Source: Nostoc sp. ATCC 43529 (GTDB lineage: Bacteria > Cyanobacteriota > Cyanobacteriia > Cyanobacteriales > Nostocaceae). From it: a DNA stretch of 64,000 bases. The position numbers and the translations under genes are program-made. The notes under the pieces are model-generated. The model searched no databases and had not been told where the DNA came from. It saw only the letters and a list, made by a program, of their open reading frames with translations. The stretch spans positions 124,001 to 188,000 of the forward strand of contig LWTK01000020.1 in assembly GCA_003326205.1 (NCBI GenBank), in the 5' to 3' direction. This document shows, in pieces, positions 55,465-64,000 of the stretch. How positions within the stretch are numbered: position 1 is the stretch's first letter; each line of letters starts with the position of its first letter.

Positions 55465-57024
55465 CTATATATCTAAAAAAATAAATTTTTTAGATATATC
55501 AGAGGGGACAAGGGTAAATGATGGAATATTTTTTTGAATTACTAGATAAACATCATCATATTCATTGCTTTCTTGAAAGAACCTTACTACTTCATTTTTC
55601 TTCCAGCCTTGAATATAAAATATAAAATTATTCTTTTCATTTTTAACTTCGAGTAAGTCTATAGTTTTGGTCGGATTAATTTTTAAAATTTTACTTAATT
55701 TCTGACGTTGAAGTTGAGTATCTGTAATTAGCGATGTTTTTAAAGGTTTAACCTGAACTTTACTAGATAAAAGTTGCATTTCTAGCACTACAGGGATTGA
55801 ATCAGCAACCACAAAAATTCGCTGGTCTCTAGATGGTAAATCTTGGAGATTCTTGGCAAGTCTTTTGTTGTCTTCGGTTTGAGTTTGCCAATAGGGATAA
55901 GGAACTGAATAAGAACCTCTGTAACTCAAAAAAATTATACCAATCAAAACTAAAGCCAAGCTAATGCCTATGATTTTTTTGTTTCGGTAAAAAGGAAGTA
56001 ATTTTTTAGAGACAGCATACAACAATACTGCATTACCAATTGCTAAAACTGGAGAGATATAGATGAAATGACGGGCTGGATAATAGTTTGGTAGCCAAAA
56101 AATATAATTGACAAGTAGCGTAGGAAAGATGAATAACAGGGTTAGATAGTCGCGTTTGATCCAAAGGTAAACCAAACTAATAAAGAAAAAGAGAATATAT
56201 AGTGGATTACAGGCTGCAATAAAGGCTTTAGTTCCTGATTTTAAATTTTTAATTGCCACATCAGGGCTATGATAAAAAATTAAATCTTCTAAGATATTAT
56301 CACTCTCTATATTAATTTGTGGAAGTTGTGATTTCACTGCAAAAAATATAAGCATAGCGAAAAAAATATATAAGCTAGAATAAGAAATAACTTTTGTTAA
56401 AGAATATCGCTCAAGAAGAAAGCAGCCTGGAATAAGCAAAAACATCAGGACTGCATCCAACCTAAACATTAAGCATAGAGAAAAGGCAACAATTATCAGT
56501 ATATCTAGTATGATTAATTTCAGTAACCCAGCATTTGAAGATTTGACCTCTGAACGATATGCAATTAAGGCTAAACCTATCAACATGAAGAATACTGCTT
56601 GGATCATTGGATGTCCATACAGACTTGTACTCCACCAAACTGGAATTATTATTAGTAGTAAATTTGCTAATACTGCCGTGGTTATTCCCCAATATCTTTT
56701 AGCAAGATAAAAAACGGGAATAACTATTAAAATTGAACTCAAAGAACTTATATAATTAGTAATTGGAATAATTATAGTCAAGTTTTTTTGAAAAATCGGT
56801 CTAAAAATATCTATTAGTGCATAGTAACCAAAAGAGATGTTGCGACCATAAAGCAATGGGCTACCTAATGGTTTTCTAGATGTCACTGAATCAATTATTC
56901 CCATGACCATTCTGAAACCATCCCTCTCGCCTGGTGTATCTCTGTAAGTAAAAGGTAGATAGGAGATACTGGCTATAATTAACAGCAAAACTACTGTTAA
57001 GGTAAGGTCTCGTCTGAATTGCAT
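55465..57024 (-). CDS. GT39-like membrane glycosyltransferase
   Basis: The 519-residue protein has about 11-12 membrane segments, starting at residue 8 (LTVVLLLIIASISYLPF). The first outer loop (YRDTPGERDGFRMVMGI) holds acidic residues where GT39/PMT-type enzymes keep their catalytic aspartate or glutamate. A C-terminal soluble domain (about 400-519) follows. Such enzymes transfer sugars from polyprenyl-phosphate to lipids or proteins outside the membrane. The gene is AT-rich compared with leuS. It is divergent from the phosphatase gene at 57176, suggesting an envelope-related group. The acceptor is unknown. Confidence 0.78.
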   Translation of the reverse strand: MQFRRDLTLTVVLLLIIASISYLPFTYRDTPGERDGFRMVMGIIDSVTSRKPLGSPLLYGRNISFGYYALIDIFRPIFQKNLTIIIPITNYISSLSSILIVIPVFYLAKRYWGITTAVLANLLLIIIPVWWSTSLYGHPMIQAVFFMLIGLALIAYRSEVKSSNAGLLKLIILDILIIVAFSLCLMFRLDAVLMFLLIPGCFLLERYSLTKVISYSSLYIFFAMLIFFAVKSQLPQINIESDNILEDLIFYHSPDVAIKNLKSGTKAFIAACNPLYILFFFISLVYLWIKRDYLTLLFIFPTLLVNYIFWLPNYYPARHFIYISPVLAIGNAVLLYAVSKKLLPFYRNKKIIGISLALVLIGIIFLSYRGSYSVPYPYWQTQTEDNKRLAKNLQDLPSRDQRIFVVADSIPVVLEMQLLSSKVQVKPLKTSLITDTQLQRQKLSKILKINPTKTIDLLEVKNEKNNFIFYIQGWKKNEVVRFFQESNEYDDVYLVIQKNIPSFTLVPSDISKKFIFLDI

Positions 57025-57175
57025 AATGATAATCTCAGTTTTTTATTGTCAATCTAGTTCAGTTAAGAATAATTGCCGTTTGTATTGGAACCCAGTAAAT
57101 ACCTTGGTTAAAAAAATGATAAGTTACTATGCATTTAAATTCTATATTTTGCGCTGAGGTTGTCAAGAGTCTAAA

Positions 57176-57901
57176 GTGAAGTTACCCTTTGGACTCTTAA
57201 AAGAGAAGAGGCATCCATCACATAAATATTTACGCAAATTAATATTACGTATTTTATGGTTTGAAAGTTTAAGCAAAAATCTTGATTTCAGAATAAAAAT
57301 TAATTATATAATCGCAGACATGAATAAATTAAAAAAGTCAGAAATCGGACACTTGAAGAGATACAAATTTGCCCCAGCTTGTGAAAACGAGCAAGTAGTT
57401 TTTGGTGCTGCCCGGCCTGGATATACTAATCAAATGGTTGAAGATTGGATAGAATTCATGAAAAGCCAAGGTATCAAACGAGTTTGTTGCCTCCTTCCCG
57501 ATGAACAATTAGCTTCCTACTCCGATCTTCTGGAGACATACAAACAGCAATTTGGTCGTCAACTAGTTTGTTGGGCACCGATCGCAGATTTTAATTTAGC
57601 TGATTTAGAAACCCTTACACAACAAATAATTCCTTTTTTAAGAGAAGCAGATAAACAAAATCAAAAAGTTGTTGTACACTGCTCTGGTGGAATTGGACGT
57701 ACTGGACATGTGTTAGCGGCATGGCTAGTTAGTGTCCGGGGATTATCAAATGAAGCTGCAATTAAGGCTGTGAAAAAAACAGGAAGAAATCCTTATGAAG
57801 CGGCGATAGCTGCTATATTCAAAGGTAAAAATCCTTTTAAAGTTGCAAAAGATATCGACATACTTTTAAATAATTGCCGCCTATTACTGCGTGGTGACTA
57901 G
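57176..57901 (+). CDS. Dual-specificity/tyrosine-type protein phosphatase
   Basis: The 241-residue protein carries the cysteine-phosphatase signature HCSGGIGRTG, with Cys169 as nucleophile and Arg175 binding phosphate. The general acid is probably Asp138 in APIADFN. A basic N-terminal extension (about 60 residues) precedes the phosphatase fold. GTG 57176 is used as the start, with AAGAG a few bases upstream; ATG 57320 would remove the extension. It may act on phosphotyrosine proteins, phosphoinositide-like lipids or other phosphoesters. It is divergent from the GT39 gene and followed by a methyltransferase-like gene. Confidence 0.82.
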   Translation: MKLPFGLLKEKRHPSHKYLRKLILRILWFESLSKNLDFRIKINYIIADMNKLKKSEIGHLKRYKFAPACENEQVVFGAARPGYTNQMVEDWIEFMKSQGIKRVCCLLPDEQLASYSDLLETYKQQFGRQLVCWAPIADFNLADLETLTQQIIPFLREADKQNQKVVVHCSGGIGRTGHVLAAWLVSVRGLSNEAAIKAVKKTGRNPYEAAIAAIFKGKNPFKVAKDIDILLNNCRLLLRGD

Positions 57902-58013
57902 TAGATAATCGTATGATTCTAACCAAAGCTAAAGTTATTTTATTAATATGTATCTTAATGACGAATTGACAATTAGGAATTAGTATAATCAATCTAGTTA
58001 CGAGGCAAACTCT

Positions 58014-58709
58014 ATGGTTATGGTTTTAGATAAAGTAGTTCCTTTTGGAAGGTCAATGGATGAATATATCAAAATATTCAATTTAACAAAGGCAGATTTG
58101 AATAAAAGAATTATTGGGGTTGGGGATGGCCCAGCAAGCTTTAATGCTGAAATGGCACGACAGGGTAAAAATGTAGTTTCTATCGATCCCCTGTACCAAT
58201 TTTCTGGCGATCAAATCCTGCAAAGATTTAATGAAGTAGTAGATAACATTATTAATCAAGTCAAGGCTACACCGAACGATTGGGTATGGAGCTATCATAA
58301 ATCTCCAGATGACTTGCGACAAAATCGAGTGAAAGTAATTCAAGAATTTCTAGCTGATTATGATAGTGGTAAAAAGACCAACAGATACATATTTGGCGAA
58401 TTGCCCAACTTGGCATATGATAATCAAGAATTTGACATAGCCCTTTGTTCGCATTTATTGTTTTTATATTCAGACCAACTAGATTATGATTTTCACTTAA
58501 ATTCAGTCGGTGAAATGCTGCGTATTGCTCAAGAAATCAGAATATTTCCTCTGATAGATTTAATGTTAAAGCCTTCACCACATTTAGAAAAACTAATTAA
58601 ATATTATACCGATCAAGGTTACAAAATAAATATTGAAAAAGTTGAATATGAACTACAACCTGGTGGGAATAAAATGTTGAAGATAACCAAAGATGTAAAT
58701 AGAATTTAG
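58014..58709 (+). CDS. SAM-dependent methyltransferase-like protein
   Basis: The 231-residue protein has a motif-I-like loop in RIIGVGDGPASFNAEMARQG and an acidic strand-2 end in VVSIDPLYQF. EFDIALCSHLLFLYSDQLDY sits where motif IV is expected. This is the class I methyltransferase order, although the glycine loop is modified (GVGDGPASF). The substrate is unknown. It lies 112 bp after the phosphatase gene on the same strand, and both are AT-rich. An operon is plausible. Confidence 0.78.
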   Translation: MVMVLDKVVPFGRSMDEYIKIFNLTKADLNKRIIGVGDGPASFNAEMARQGKNVVSIDPLYQFSGDQILQRFNEVVDNIINQVKATPNDWVWSYHKSPDDLRQNRVKVIQEFLADYDSGKKTNRYIFGELPNLAYDNQEFDIALCSHLLFLYSDQLDYDFHLNSVGEMLRIAQEIRIFPLIDLMLKPSPHLEKLIKYYTDQGYKINIEKVEYELQPGGNKMLKITKDVNRI

Positions 58710-58882
58710 AGTTAATAAAATTTGAAAATTCTACTCATAAAAATATAAAATTGTAATAATTAATAATGTTAAAACTGCCTTTAATTGACGATTCGGCTGG
58801 ATTGTAAACTAATATCCATCAAAGAATCAGACCCCAATTCATGCTGACTCCTGAGTTCTGAATTATTCTTAAGAAAGATACA

Positions 58883-59836
58883 ATGGCATTCAGTGTTGGT
58901 ACTATTTTTCGCCCTATGCTACCAGTCATCTATTCCGACGAATTTTTAAATCACAAGACTGGAAAATACCATCCGGAAAAACCAGAACGGTTGATAGCGA
59001 TCGCTAATGCCCTAAAAGCAGCTACGTTTGCAGATAAAATTGTATGGCAAAAGCCCACACCAGCACCAGAACAGCCAGAGTTGATGTCTTTGTTAGTTAA
59101 GGCTCATAGCCCAGCCTACATCAAAAAACTCTCTTTTATCGCCTCCAGTGGCGGCGGCCCTTTGGATGGAGATACACCAGTTTCGCCGCGCAGTTATGAT
59201 GTGGCATTGTTGGCGGTGAGTGCTTGGTTAGATGGAGTTATAGCTGTATTAGAATCCGGTAATCCGGCTTTTGTATTGGCACGTCCACCAGGACACCACG
59301 CCGAAAGTGATGCTGGTATGGGCTTTTGCCTATTTTCTAACGCCGCGATCGCCGCTTTTTTTGCCCTAGAACAACCCGGAATTAACCGCGTCGCCATCCT
59401 CGATTGGGATGTACATCACGGTAATGGTACTCAGGCGATCGTCGAAACTCATCAACAAATTGCCTACTGTTCTCTACATCAGTATCCATGCTATCCCGGT
59501 ACTGGAAGAGCAACAGAACGCGGCTTTTATAATAATGTCTTGAATTTGCCAGTACCCCCTGGTAGTGATATTACGGTCTATCAGCCATTATTTGAAAAAA
59601 AGGTAGTACCGTTTTTAACTAACTTTGAACCAGATTTATTGATTGTCAGTGCTGGCTATGATGCCAATGAAGCAGATCCTTTGGCAAGTATCAACTTGCA
59701 ATCAGAAGATTATGGTTTGTTCACCGATTATTGTCTGGCGCTAACTCGTAAAATTCTTTTCGGCTTAGAAGGTGGCTATGATTTTGATGCACTTTCTCAA
59801 TCGGTTGTAGCAACCATTGAACGTTGTTTACTTTAA
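58883..59836 (+). CDS. Histone deacetylase-like amidohydrolase
   Basis: The 317-residue protein belongs to the class II HDAC/acetylpolyamine amidohydrolase superfamily. It has HPEKPERL near the start, the catalytic His-His motif RPPGHHAESDAGMGFCLFSN, the zinc site DWDVHHGNGT and SAGYDANEADPL, and LEGGYDFDAL near the end. In bacteria such enzymes deacetylate polyamines, other small amides or acetyl-lysine proteins. ATG 58883 has AAGAAAG upstream; ATG 58916 (MLPVIYSDE) is an alternative that would fit the family start better. It stands alone. Confidence 0.93.
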   Translation: MAFSVGTIFRPMLPVIYSDEFLNHKTGKYHPEKPERLIAIANALKAATFADKIVWQKPTPAPEQPELMSLLVKAHSPAYIKKLSFIASSGGGPLDGDTPVSPRSYDVALLAVSAWLDGVIAVLESGNPAFVLARPPGHHAESDAGMGFCLFSNAAIAAFFALEQPGINRVAILDWDVHHGNGTQAIVETHQQIAYCSLHQYPCYPGTGRATERGFYNNVLNLPVPPGSDITVYQPLFEKKVVPFLTNFEPDLLIVSAGYDANEADPLASINLQSEDYGLFTDYCLALTRKILFGLEGGYDFDALSQSVVATIERCLL

Positions 59837-60392
59837 CCTTGCCTCAAAAATCGTAATATTTCTTTACATTTTTTTTTCGGGCGATCGCCCCTCAGCAGCT
59901 TTCATCAGTCTGGGAAAAAATAACGTCTTTTTATTTAAAAATTTTTTAGGGTTTGTTTTTTCTCAGTAGAATCTTGGGATCGTCGATGGTTCTGCTTTTG
60001 TATATGCACTGAGATAGATGCACGTGACTAGGAATTTTGTCAGTAAATTCTCTAGAATATCTTCTCGATATTTCAGAAAATAGTCTGGAAAAATAAGCTT
60101 TTTGTAGATATTTAGTTTATTGACTATTTGTAACTGAATTGACGAATTCCAGAATAATATTTACGGAAGTTTAAGGTGTCATAACTTTTGTTGGGACTTC
60201 TGTCTCAGTAATTTCTTTTACAAATACTCTCTAAAGTTCATCAAATCTTCAGAAATAAAAAGTTTGAGCAGTGTTCATAAACAGCTAAAGTTTTGTTAAG
60301 ATGCAATTGCTAGCACTTTTTCAGCGAAATTCACCTATCACCATGTGGAGAAATAAAAAGTACTAGCGGCACAAAGTTTAGAAGGTGAAGCA
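59837..60392. other. Intergenic region, about 550 bp
   Basis: It starts with a GC palindrome GGGCGATCGCCC (near 59880), which may end the upstream transcript, and then turns AT-rich. No gene is seen. The promoter of the small membrane protein at 60393 should lie in its right part. Confidence 0.5.
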
Positions 60393-60530
60393 ATGACCAC
60401 CTATATTTTTTTCGACGAAGCCCTACAAATGCTGACAAACGCTTTTTTGATATCAGCAATACTGTTAATAGCAGCTTCTGGTATAGGTTTGGCTGTAATT
60501 GAAACAATAGAAAAGACAGGAGAACGCTAA
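60393..60530 (+). CDS. 45-aa single-span membrane protein
   Basis: A small frame starts at ATG 60393, with AAGGTGAAG just upstream as ribosome-binding site. The product has an acidic N-terminus (MTTYIFFDEALQMLTNAF), one transmembrane helix (about residues 19-36, ISAILLIAASGIGLAVI) and a charged end (ETIEKTGER). It ends at TAA 60530. It lies 177 bp upstream of the TerB-like gene on the same strand and could be its membrane partner; this is inference. No family is recognised. Confidence 0.6.
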   Translation: MTTYIFFDEALQMLTNAFLISAILLIAASGIGLAVIETIEKTGER

Positions 60531-60707
60531 GTTTGTAGATAGCAGTGTAATTATTGCTAAAAACCATTGGGTGCAAGTGTTCGCTGTGAAATAATCCTGG
60601 GAACACTAAGCTATAAAAGTCTCACAGCGTTGCAGTCTCACCTGGAAGTCCAGCAAATGCACAGGTAACTGTATCGCTATTGAGACCTTAACCAAGGAGC
60701 TACTACA

Positions 60708-61151
60708 ATGGGTCTACTCGATGCTGTGTTGGTTGCAGGAAGCCAAAAACCAGTACTGAATTCAGCGGAAGCTTTTGCTGTTATAGTTTTGATGGCAACA
60801 GCAAAAGACGGTTACCTTTCCGTCGAGCAAGCAAACTCTATCACTTGTGGGCTGTCTCGGATGAAACTTTTTAAAAGTTATCCCCATGAAATGATGAAGA
60901 GTCTGTTCGATAAAATTTTATCTCTTTTACAAGGGGATCATTTTAATACTTTATTTAATGCTGCCAAAGATTCTCTGTCTCAAGACTTGCGGGAATCAGC
61001 TTTTGCAGTAGCCACCGATTTAGTATTGGCTGAAGGTATAGTAGCTGAAGAAGAAAAAAACTTTTTGAATGATTTATATCAAGCTTTAGGCGTTTCCAGT
61101 GAGATAGCAATACAAATTATCCAAGTAATCTTAATTAAAAACCGAGTATAG
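60708..61151 (+). CDS. TerB-like (tellurite-resistance family) protein
   Basis: The 147-residue all-helical protein fits the TerB fold: EAFAVIVLMATAKDGYLSVE, then DLRESAFAVATDLVLAEGIV and AEEEKNFLNDLYQALGVSSE. Acidic residues such as those in AKDGYLS and EEEKNF correspond to the family's metal-binding positions. A strong ribosome-binding site AAGGAG precedes the ATG. Stand-alone TerB-like proteins in cyanobacteria have no fixed function; tellurite resistance is not implied. A small membrane protein gene lies upstream. Confidence 0.85.
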   Translation: MGLLDAVLVAGSQKPVLNSAEAFAVIVLMATAKDGYLSVEQANSITCGLSRMKLFKSYPHEMMKSLFDKILSLLQGDHFNTLFNAAKDSLSQDLRESAFAVATDLVLAEGIVAEEEKNFLNDLYQALGVSSEIAIQIIQVILIKNRV

Positions 61152-61332
61152 GGTAATACAAAATAACAGCAATTTAAATTATATGAATAGCTGATAAATA
61201 AAGTAAGCCAAATTTGATTCCCTAAAAAAATACTATACACTACAAAGCAAGCGGCAGTAAGCGAAAGGTACTTAATCTTTCCCTATTGCCTATATTATCA
61301 AAAACTATTAAGCTCACGAATTGGTTGTTACT

Positions 61333-61752
61333 TCATACAGTATTATCTAACAGCCGAGCGTGGATGATTTTGAGTTGCTCCTGAGTCTTAATTGGCGCTC
61401 GTGGTGTTGGTAATTCAGTATTAGGCCAGTTCAATAAATCGTTGCAGGGGCACAGCAAAGCCGGCATCCCAAGGTTTCGTGCAGCGACTGGCATTGTGCA
61501 GCGACAGCAAGGTAGCATCTCCCATGCCGATGTCAACAGTTCGGCAATGGTTTCGTGTGTACCTTCCAGATGACAGTTGGCAGATTCTTTGGAGAGAATC
61601 TGCTCCCAGCATTCCTCAAATTCTTTACTATAGCGATCGCCATCTAGCACGGATTTTGGCAAAATGCTTGCCTTGCCGTTGCCAACGATCACTTTCTTAC
61701 CCAGTTGAAACCAGTAGGCGAGATATGCCTTAACTTCTTGTTTAGTAGCCAT
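61333..61752 (-). CDS. Conserved hypothetical protein with cysteine motif
   Basis: The 139-residue protein has a cysteine-rich stretch (LPCCRCTMPVAARN and LLCPCNDLL) that may bind a metal or cluster. An N-terminal part VKAYLAYWFQLGKKVIVGNG is followed by an acidic region. No signal peptide or membrane span is present. It lies between the TerB-like gene and cobU, 56 bp beyond the cobU stop codon and in the same direction as cobU, so the two could be co-transcribed. No function is known. Confidence 0.7.
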   Translation of the reverse strand: MATKQEVKAYLAYWFQLGKKVIVGNGKASILPKSVLDGDRYSKEFEECWEQILSKESANCHLEGTHETIAELLTSAWEMLPCCRCTMPVAARNLGMPALLCPCNDLLNWPNTELPTPRAPIKTQEQLKIIHARLLDNTV

Positions 61753-61808
61753 ACCATAATTGTAAATTTTAATGAGGATATTTCGGAGGTTAAATGTTTA
61801 ATTTTGAA

Positions 61809-62357
61809 TTAATTCTTTGACGTTGGTAATGGCGAACCAAGAAGAGTGAGATTGAGAGCATAGCCACCAGTGATTAGATAAACAGCATCACACAGCGAAC
61901 TTAGCTGGCGTACCAAAGAACCCAGGCGATCGCGGAACGTCCTACCAATAGGGTAAGCTGGCACAATACCCCAACCCACTTCTTCTGCCACAAACAACAT
62001 ATCAGCAGCCACCAAATCCACCGTCTCTAAAAACTCTGCAACCAGATTTTCCCAGGTTTCGTCATCTTGTTCTAGAAGATTAGCTACCCAAGTTCCCAAA
62101 GAATCAACCAAAAGACAGGTATGGGGTTTCGCATCAGCAAGGGTAGCACACAGTTCCACAGGTACAGACAGAGTTTCCCAGTCTTGGGGACGACGTTTTT
62201 GGTGTTCTAAAATGCGTTTGTGCCATTCTTCATCGTCTGGGTTATCAGTGGCTGTTGCTATGTAAATAACTGCTTTGCCCGACTCTATGGCCAGAGTTTC
62301 TGCCCACTCACTTTTACCACATCGAGCTGGGCCTGTTACTAAGATGACTTTACCCAA
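61809..62357 (-). CDS. cobU: Adenosylcobinamide kinase / guanylyltransferase CobU
   Basis: CobU phosphorylates adenosylcobinamide and then transfers GMP to it in the last part of cobalamin assembly. The 182-residue protein has the P-loop GPARCGKSEW (residues 8-17), YIATATDNPDDEEWHKRI with the guanylylated-histidine region, and the family block LFVAEEVGWGIVPAYPIGRT. The length is typical. It is about 53 kb from the cobG-cobH-cobI cluster, so the pathway genes are scattered. No B12 riboswitch is visible directly upstream of it. Confidence 0.96.
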   Translation of the reverse strand: MGKVILVTGPARCGKSEWAETLAIESGKAVIYIATATDNPDDEEWHKRILEHQKRRPQDWETLSVPVELCATLADAKPHTCLLVDSLGTWVANLLEQDDETWENLVAEFLETVDLVAADMLFVAEEVGWGIVPAYPIGRTFRDRLGSLVRQLSSLCDAVYLITGGYALNLTLLGSPLPTSKN

Positions 62358-62440
62358 AGTTTTTTCCTGAGTATCTTCACAATATGGCTACGTTTGCAGT
62401 TTATCATCACAGCAGTGTCGAGTAGAAAGTGGGGAGATGA

Positions 62441-62480
62441 GGGAGACAAGGGAGACAAGGGAGACAAGGGAGACAAGGAG
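62441..62480. repeat. Tandem 9-bp repeat (GGGAGACAA)
   Basis: Four copies of GGGAGACAA in a row are followed by GGAG. A heptamer-type tract (AACTCCT/AACTCTT) follows at about 62523-62566. Both are non-coding short tandem repeats upstream of cobU. Confidence 0.75.
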
Positions 62481-62832
62481 AATAATTCTTTAAGTACAGA
62501 CAAGGGTTAATTGTATCTTTACCCCTAACTCCTAACTCTTAACTCTTAACTCCTAATTCCTAACTCAACATCAGCACTCTTTATTTGCCCAAATTTTTAT
62601 TTCACAGGTAAGATTTTTGATTTTAAATAACTTTTAAGAGATAAAATTAGCACCAGCATCATTGGAAATTAATAATTACAGTAGATTGCAAGTTGGTGAA
62701 GTAAATAAATTTAAGTCTGGTAGACAGGCATAAAACCTGTTTGACTTCTGACTAGGATAATTCACCAATTCTGCTGTATGTTTCAAGTCGGGATTGAAAA
62801 CCCGCCAACAACTCGACAGCAAACTATAGGGT

Positions 62833-63642
62833 ATGTTTATGAAACCAGGCTTAAAACGTATTGAAGCAACTCTACATGATTTAGGGACTCGTGGGACTGA
62901 TGCCGCTGAACCAGGAGATTCAACAAAGCGGCCTTTCTCCTTTAGAATCAGTGTCGGAGCTAACGAACCCACAAAAAGCACAAAGACTTCAACATCCTCA
63001 GAAGATGAAGTCAACATACAAGAACAAGCAGCTGGCATTGGCGTCGATACGGAACAAAATTTATTTCGCCAGCACGACTCTGTACAAACGTTTCAAGCAG
63101 AAGAAAACGGTGGTAAAACACCCAGTCTACCCAAGTTTAAAACTCCTAACATCAGTAGCCATCGTCACGGAGCAAATCCAGGCTTGGCGATGAACTTACT
63201 GCTAGAAATTCAGGAAAGTGTTGCTGGTTGGCAAATAGAACTACAAAATATTTTGCAGGAAATTCAGGATATTTACTTAGAAGGGCCAATTGTTAATGGC
63301 TGGTTAGAATCGAATTCCACCGAACCAGAACCAGGTGGAACTGCAACACTCCGCCATGCAGAAATTGACAGACTTATGAACTATGTCGAAGAAATTTGTG
63401 CTAATGGTGGGAAAGTGTCCTATCAATCGTCTGCCACTAGCTATCGCCTCTGTGGTGTGGATGATTCTGGTAAAGTTTGGTCGCGCCCATGTCCAGCAGA
63501 TCAGGTTCCTACCGTTAGTATAGCGATCGCTCGTTACCAAAAGTTACGTCAGTTATTGGGACGTAAGCAAACTTTAGAAACTCGTTTGGCTCAACTTGCT
63601 CAAAGTCTTGTAGTTTTACATAGCCATATTCAGCAAACGTGA
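62833..63642 (+). CDS. Conserved hypothetical protein with helical C-terminal half
   Basis: The 269-residue protein has a low-complexity polar N-terminal half (Ser/Thr/Glu-rich, TKSTKTSTSSEDEVN). A likely folded C-terminal half (about 115-269) contains LLEIQESVAGWQIELQNILQ, RHAEIDRLMNYVEEICANGG and a final helix (KLRQLLGRKQTLETRLAQLA) that may form a coiled coil. No signal peptide or known domain is recognised. It is followed by a family 2 glycosyltransferase gene in the same direction. Confidence 0.72.
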   Translation: MFMKPGLKRIEATLHDLGTRGTDAAEPGDSTKRPFSFRISVGANEPTKSTKTSTSSEDEVNIQEQAAGIGVDTEQNLFRQHDSVQTFQAEENGGKTPSLPKFKTPNISSHRHGANPGLAMNLLLEIQESVAGWQIELQNILQEIQDIYLEGPIVNGWLESNSTEPEPGGTATLRHAEIDRLMNYVEEICANGGKVSYQSSATSYRLCGVDDSGKVWSRPCPADQVPTVSIAIARYQKLRQLLGRKQTLETRLAQLAQSLVVLHSHIQQT

Positions 63643-63775
63643 AGTTTTAAAGATTTTTTCCGAAAAAACTCGGTTGGTGGGCAGATAAAATTTGGTTTAG
63701 ATTAACTAAGACAAAATGTGCATTAGATTTAAGATTTTAATCAAAAATCCCAAATCTGTCTTAGAAAGTTCTAAT

Positions 63776-63850
63776 GCCTTCTCTACGATACGCTACGCGA
63801 ACGGCAAGTTGGCGTACCCTGCGGGAAGCCGCAGATGCGTCTACAGACTT
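63776..63850. repeat. Short dispersed repeat upstream of a glycosyltransferase gene
   Basis: CCTTCTCTACGATACGCTAC, then GCGAACGGCAAGTTGGCGTA and CCGCAGATGCGTCTACAGAC, are related to the repeats near 15425, 15540 and 23131. It is non-coding. Confidence 0.55.
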
Positions 63851-63874
63851 TCCGCAAAATCCCAAATTAAATCT

Positions 63875-64000
63875 ATGCCAGATATCCAAATCTCTGCCAT
63901 TATCTGTACCCACAATCGAGATGCCTACTTAGGTGCTGCAATTGATAGTCTTTTAGCGCAGGATTTTGCTGCTAATTTTGAAGTTGTAGTAGTTGATAAT
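63875..64000 (+). CDS. Family 2 glycosyltransferase (partial, runs off the window)
   Basis: Only the first 42 residues are in the window. They begin MPDIQISAIICTHNRDAYLG and continue AIDSLLAQDFAANFEVVVVD, the usual start of a GT-A family 2 glycosyltransferase, with the nucleotide-sugar-binding IICTHNR strand-loop and a following VVVD strand. The acceptor and donor are unknown. The start ATG 63875 fits the family N-terminus well. Confidence 0.85.
   Translation, partial: MPDIQISAIICTHNRDAYLGAAIDSLLAQDFAANFEVVVVDN

Noticed and set aside
62441..62480. CRISPR-like regular repeats (GGGAGACAA)
   Set aside because: The units are 9 bp and directly adjacent, with no spacers; it is a simple tandem repeat, and no cas genes occur in the window.

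Overview
The window comes from a cyanobacterial chromosome, most likely a filamentous heterocyst-forming Nostocales member close to Nostoc. The evidence is the abundance of the HIP1 octamer GCGATCGC, fused panC-cmk, a devB-devC-devA exporter cluster, a SigG-type ECF sigma factor with its anti-sigma partner, a NucA/NuiA nuclease-inhibitor pair, heptanucleotide short tandem repeats (TCATTRG, TTTTAGA, AACTCYT types) and many small palindromic intergenic elements. No phage, plasmid, CRISPR or full-length IS genes were seen. The organism assignment is inference from gene content.

Layout. 0-5.1 kb: a dual trypsin-like protease with a long TPR tail, then a Deg-type lipoprotein protease with a PPC domain in place of PDZ. 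5.4-8.4 kb: a cobalamin riboswitch followed by cobG, cobH and cobI; cobU lies far away at 61.8-62.4 kb. 8.4-24.6 kb: housekeeping and small conserved genes (PHP phosphoesterase, purM, sodB, panC/cmk, rlpA, glutaminase, a DUF1838 protein, an AbrB-type membrane protein, a Lin0512 protein, a cNMP-binding domain protein, trmFO). 25-31 kb: a SAM methyltransferase, an RTX repeat protein and a PEP-CTERM protein. 31-39 kb: membrane proteins, an MFS transporter, a gene-poor 1.5 kb tract rich in hairpins, tRNA-Arg(CCG), an M23 peptidase, an alpha/beta hydrolase, and convergent nuiA and nucA. 39.5-49.3 kb: devBCA, a second M23 peptidase, a ComFB protein, an L,D-transpeptidase, sigG with its anti-sigma gene, and a GGCT-like protein. 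49.6-51.4 kb: an AT-rich pair of a methyltransferase-like gene and an AlkB dioxygenase, followed by a frameshifted small gene. 51.7-64 kb: leuS, a DUF561 protein, an AT-rich GT39/phosphatase/methyltransferase group, a histone-deacetylase-like gene, a small membrane protein plus TerB-like pair, cobU, and the start of a family 2 glycosyltransferase.

Themes. Cell-envelope work is prominent: RlpA, two M23 peptidases, an L,D-transpeptidase, the DevBCA exporter, GT39 and GT2 genes, and an ECF sigma factor. Upstream of sigG the sequence GGAACTT-N15-GTCTAA matches the E. coli sigma-E type promoter consensus and suggests autoregulation. Cobalamin synthesis is under riboswitch control, and the sequence shows which Shine-Dalgarno could be masked.

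The observations most worth following up are the methyltransferase-AlkB pair, the small gene broken exactly at a U UUA AAA slippery heptamer, the SigG-type promoter, the protease-TPR protein, a 21-bp perfect hairpin between nuiA and nucA, the glutaminase gene whose best ribosome-binding site points at an ATA codon, and several families of miniature inverted-repeat elements, one of which appears to have inserted into another repeat.
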